The notes under the pieces were generated by a model. That model searched no databases, was not told the DNA's origin, and saw only the letters and a list, made by a program, of their open reading frames with translations. Made by a program: the position numbers and the translations under genes. Shown here in pieces: positions 5,535 to 8,205 of a stretch of DNA of 8,205 bases; positions within the stretch are counted from its first letter, which is position 1; every line of letters starts with the position of its first letter. Origin of the DNA: CAMLDH01 sp966250375 (GTDB taxonomy: Bacteria; Pseudomonadota; Gammaproteobacteria; Burkholderiales; Burkholderiaceae_D); the NCBI GenBank assembly GCA_966250375.1, contig CBINHE010000144.1, positions 1-8,205 of the forward strand. The letters run 5' to 3'.

Positions 5535-7757
5535 ATGACGGAAGTCGTGATGTCTCTGGGGAGGAAACTGCGACGCGAGGAAGTCTTATGGCTTCTCGGC
5601 AGCGTTAGTGCACTCTATCGCATGCCGTTTGACGCGGGATTAATCAGCCAACAGTTCCCGCCGCCGTACAGCATTGCGACATTCCATGAAATCGCTCGCT
5701 CGATCGCTTTAAAAACAGCCAATTGCAGCACTGCCAATATCGACTGGCAAAAACTTCCTCTTCCCGCTGTCGCATTTCTCAAGCAAGGTGCCGACACTTC
5801 CGCAGCGTCGATTGAAACCCCCTCGCCGGCCGTCGCAGATGACATTGCCGGTGAAGACCAGGCAGACGCACTGACGTCCAAGACGGCTGTCTTGATTCTC
5901 AAAACGGATGGCCAAAAACTGGTCTGCTTCCGATGTGGCGAACAGACGCCGGAAACCATCAGCGTGGAAGACGCTGCCACGCAGTTTGAGCCGGAGCTCA
6001 TCCTGATTGCCAAGGAATCGGCCAGCATCAATGAGGAAGACGATAGCGTTCCGGGGGACTCTGCCAAGAAAAAAGAATTCGGTTTTAGTTGGTTCATCCC
6101 TGAGCTGCTCAAGCATAAAAATATTTGGCGCGACGTACTGTTAGCGTCGCTCGCGATCCAATTGGTCGGACTGACCACGCCGCTGGTCACGCAAGTCATC
6201 ATCGACAAAGTCGTTGCGCACCAAACTCAAAATACGCTGCTGGTGCTGGGCATCGCCCTCGTCATGTTCATGATCTTCACGTCAGCAATGACATGGCTGC
6301 GCCAATACCTCGTGCTGCATACCGGCAACCGTATCGATGCGGTGCTGGGGAGCGAGGTGTTCCGCCATCTTCTGCGTCTGCCTCTAGCCTATTTCGAGCA
6401 ACGCCCCACTGGCACGCTGGTGGCGCGCATGCACGGTGTCGAATCGATCCGCGAGTTCGTCTCCGGTGCAGCGGTCACCCTCATCCTCGATCTGCCTTTC
6501 CTGCTCATCTTTCTCGCAGTGATGTTTGCCTACAGCTGGCAGCTTTCTCTCATTGCTGTCGGCTTGCTTGCACTAATTGCTGTGATGAGCGTTGTCATTA
6601 GCCCGGTATTCCGCACCAAGCTCAACAAGCAATTCATGCTTGGCGCGCGTAATCAGGCCTTTCTTACCGAATACCTGGCCGGCATGGCGACGGTCAAATC
6701 CCTGCAGATGGAGCCGGATATCGATCGTAAATACGGCGACTACCTTGCCGAGTATCTCGCTGCTGGTTTCTCCACCAAACAGATCGGCAATACCTACAAC
6801 GTCGTCGCCGGCGCGGTCGAACAGATCATGACGCTTTCCATCCTGGTGGTCGGCGCGCTGCTCGTCATGCAGAACGACGGTTTCACCATCGGCATGCTGA
6901 TCGCCTTCCAGATGTTTGCCGGCAGAATGAGCCAGCCGATGATGCGTCTCGTCGGCCTGTGGCAGGAATTTCAGCAGGCCAACATCGCCGTCAAGCGACT
7001 CGGCGATGTTCTTGACATGCCGATGGAGCCTTATGCCATCACCCCGAGCCGTGAGAACAAAGGTAACGGTAGCATCGAGCTGATTAACGTCGCCTTCCGC
7101 TATTCCGAACACCACCCATGGCTTTACCGCAATCTCAACATGAAGCTCAAGCCAGGCCACTTGACGGTGCTTATGGGGCCTTCCGGTTGCGGCAAGAGCA
7201 CGCTGGCAAAACTCCTGCTCGGCTTCTATCAGCCGAGCGACGGACAGATTCAACTGGATGGTCGCGACATCCGCTACCTCGCCGCCAATGAGCTGCGCCA
7301 GACATTCGGTGTCGTGCCGCAGGAGACCATCCTCTTCTCCGGCACGATCTACGACAACCTTGTTATGGCGCATCCGCATGCCAGCTTTGATGAAGTGATT
7401 GAAGCCTGCAAGGCAGCGGAAATTCATCAGGTGTTGGACAAGCTGCCGAACGGCTACCAGACCGAGATCGGTGAGCGCGGGACGGGCTTGTCGGGGGGGC
7501 AGCGCCAACGGCTGGCGATCGCCAGGGCGCTGTTAAAGAAACCGCAAATCCTTATCTTCGATGAAGCCGTCTCCAACCTCGACCAGCAGACGGCGGAATA
7601 TTTCGCAAAAACGATTAACAAGTTGAAAGGAGAAGTCACCATGCTGTTCATCACCCACCAGATTCCAAGAGGCTTGCAGGTGGATGAAGTATTCAGCTTT
7701 GGTGGAAATCAGCAGGCAATGAAGATGAAGGTCGTCGAGGACGAGAGAATAAAGTGA
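5535..7757 (+). CDS. Type I secretion ABC transporter, HlyB-type, with degenerate C39-like domain
   Basis: About 740 residues; an inner-membrane exporter that couples ATP hydrolysis to one-step secretion through a membrane-fusion protein and a TolC-like channel. The N-terminal part (about 10-160) is placed like a C39 peptidase domain, but I see no catalytic Cys near the expected FDAGLISQQF region and no matching His, so it is probably a non-cleaving C39-like domain as in HlyB. An acidic, low-complexity insert lies at about 82-110. The six-helix ABC membrane domain spans about 190-465 (LAYFEQRPTGTLVARM is typical). Numbering from the GTG one codon upstream, the nucleotide-binding domain has Walker A GPSGCGKST (539-547), Q-loop Q587, signature LSGGQ (643-647), Walker B ILIFDE (663-668), D-loop SNLD and H-loop H699, all intact. 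ATG at 5535 directly follows an in-frame GTG at 5532; the ATG has GAGA 7 nt upstream. ATG at 5550 with GGAAG upstream is another option. The RTX-like gene downstream is the likely cargo. Confidence 0.95.
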   Translation: MTEVVMSLGRKLRREEVLWLLGSVSALYRMPFDAGLISQQFPPPYSIATFHEIARSIALKTANCSTANIDWQKLPLPAVAFLKQGADTSAASIETPSPAVADDIAGEDQADALTSKTAVLILKTDGQKLVCFRCGEQTPETISVEDAATQFEPELILIAKESASINEEDDSVPGDSAKKKEFGFSWFIPELLKHKNIWRDVLLASLAIQLVGLTTPLVTQVIIDKVVAHQTQNTLLVLGIALVMFMIFTSAMTWLRQYLVLHTGNRIDAVLGSEVFRHLLRLPLAYFEQRPTGTLVARMHGVESIREFVSGAAVTLILDLPFLLIFLAVMFAYSWQLSLIAVGLLALIAVMSVVISPVFRTKLNKQFMLGARNQAFLTEYLAGMATVKSLQMEPDIDRKYGDYLAEYLAAGFSTKQIGNTYNVVAGAVEQIMTLSILVVGALLVMQNDGFTIGMLIAFQMFAGRMSQPMMRLVGLWQEFQQANIAVKRLGDVLDMPMEPYAITPSRENKGNGSIELINVAFRYSEHHPWLYRNLNMKLKPGHLTVLMGPSGCGKSTLAKLLLGFYQPSDGQIQLDGRDIRYLAANELRQTFGVVPQETILFSGTIYDNLVMAHPHASFDEVIEACKAAEIHQVLDKLPNGYQTEIGERGTGLSGGQRQRLAIARALLKKPQILIFDEAVSNLDQQTAEYFAKTINKLKGEVTMLFITHQIPRGLQVDEVFSFGGNQQAMKMKVVEDERIK

Positions 7758-7761
7758 CATG

Positions 7762-7780
7762 TCAGAATACGACATTCTGA
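7762..7780. other. Stem-loop just after the exporter gene
   Basis: TCAGAAT-ACGAC-ATTCTGA forms a perfect 7-bp stem with a 5-nt loop, 4 nt after the exporter stop codon. It lacks a following T run and its stem is AT-rich, so it is not a standard intrinsic terminator. It could be an mRNA 3' stabilising structure, a weak attenuator, or a protein-binding dyad. Confidence 0.35.
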
Positions 7781-8001
7781 TGTGAGCACACTTTGCAATA
7801 GCTTTCAATGTCAAGTAAGCCGCGATATTTGCAAACTTGCCATGGGGGAAATAAAGAAGCTGTTAGCAATACTCTCCGGGTTTGATACAGGTCGGATGCG
7901 TTTTTTATTACTGTTTGGAAGTTCGAAAAATCCAGTTTTTGCACCGTGAAGCAATCGTTTGGATTGGATTCAAGCAAGGCTTGGTTTCGGCAACAACAGG
8001 C

Positions 8002-8017
8002 GTAATTTACAAATTAC
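8002..8017. promoter_or_regulatory. 16-bp palindrome upstream of the RTX-like gene, candidate operator
   Basis: GTAATTTACAAATTAC is a perfect dyad with 7-bp arms and a 2-bp centre, ending 24 bp before the start codon of the RTX-like gene. It probably lies in the 5' untranslated region or overlaps the promoter. Its sequence differs from the TTCC/GGAA dyads upstream of the exporter, so a different regulator would be expected. The rest of the 283-bp gap between exporter and RTX gene (7758-8041) shows no gene. Confidence 0.4.
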
Positions 8018-8030
8018 TTATCATGTTAAA

Positions 8031-8036
8031 GGGGAG
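8031..8036 (+). promoter_or_regulatory. Ribosome binding site of the RTX-like gene
   Basis: GGGGAG (within AAAGGGGAG, 8028-8036) lies 5 nt before the ATG at 8042. This strong site supports the chosen start and indicates independent, efficient translation of the gene. Confidence 0.65.
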
Positions 8037-8041
8037 TCGCC

Positions 8042-8205
8042 ATGGCAGACAATACTAGTGTTTCATCCTCCACGAACACCATCCTCCCCGATAATGTTAA
8101 TAATCTGACCTTGACCGGTACGGGCAACATCAGCGGCACTGGCAATGCGTTGGACAACGTCATTACCGGCAACGCCGGCAGCAATGTGATGAGCGGACTG
8201 GAAGG
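8042..8205 (+). CDS. RTX/hemolysin-type calcium-binding repeat protein, N-terminal fragment
   Basis: The first 54 codons of a gene that runs off the right edge. After a short Ser/Thr/Asn-rich start (MADNTSVSSSTNTILPDN) comes NLTLTGTGNISGTGNALDN and then VITGNAGSNVMSGLEG. This is the pattern that leads into Gly/Asp nonapeptide RTX repeats in many secreted proteobacterial proteins. There is no Sec signal peptide, as expected for type I secretion, whose signal sits at the C-terminus (outside the window). The exporter gene upstream on the same strand is the likely partner. Whether it is an adhesin, S-layer-like protein, enzyme or toxin cannot be told from this fragment. Confidence 0.85.
   Translation, partial: MADNTSVSSSTNTILPDNVNNLTLTGTGNISGTGNALDNVITGNAGSNVMSGLE

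Noticed and set aside
6573..7508. 311-codon minus-strand open frame
   Set aside because: It lies entirely antisense to the ABC transporter, including the Walker A and signature regions. Its His/Arg/Glu-rich translation is a shadow.
7899..7910. T-rich run as an intrinsic terminator after the exporter
   Set aside because: No stable GC-rich hairpin directly precedes it, and it lies about 140 bp after the stop codon.

Overview
The window looks like a chromosomal segment of a Gram-negative proteobacterium, probably a betaproteobacterium. The grounds are moderate-to-high GC, an IS1301-like IS5-family element, a PAS/GGDEF/EAL protein, proteobacterial-type KaiB/KaiC homologues and an HlyB-type exporter next to an RTX-like protein. 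The taxonomic guess is inference only; no rRNA or marker gene is present.

Left end (1-1221): a region with a perfect 22-bp inverted repeat (34-55 and 139-160) is followed by a complete but dead insertion sequence of about 845 bp (247-1091). Its ends are inverted repeats, it is flanked by TA dinucleotides, and its transposase gene (minus strand) carries a nonsense codon, a frameshift in an A run and a lost stop codon.

Centre (1222-5105, minus strand): three tightly packed genes in the order kaiB-like, kaiC-like, and a cytosolic PAS-PAS-GGDEF-EAL cyclic-di-GMP protein. The kaiB stop overlaps the kaiC TTG start, and only 3 nt separate the kaiC stop from the GTG start of the third gene, so this is almost certainly one operon with translational coupling. 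No kaiA is present. The KaiC homologue lacks the long C-terminal tail of cyanobacterial KaiC and has Ala-Ser where the Ser-Thr phosphorylation pair would be. The arrangement suggests a Kai-derived switch or timer feeding into c-di-GMP turnover.

Right end (5106-8205): an intergenic region of about 430 bp, AT-rich with two palindromes at its right side, separates the kai operon from a divergently transcribed type I secretion ABC transporter with an N-terminal degenerate C39-like domain. After a 283-bp gap with one stem-loop and one palindrome, an RTX-type protein begins at 8042 and runs off the window. The transporter is the likely exporter of that protein. The membrane-fusion and outer-membrane partners are not in the window.

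The most interesting feature is the KaiB-KaiC-GGDEF/EAL operon lying head-to-head with an RTX secretion locus. c-di-GMP commonly controls surface adhesion and RTX adhesins, so the two halves could be functionally linked, but the sequence itself shows only adjacency.
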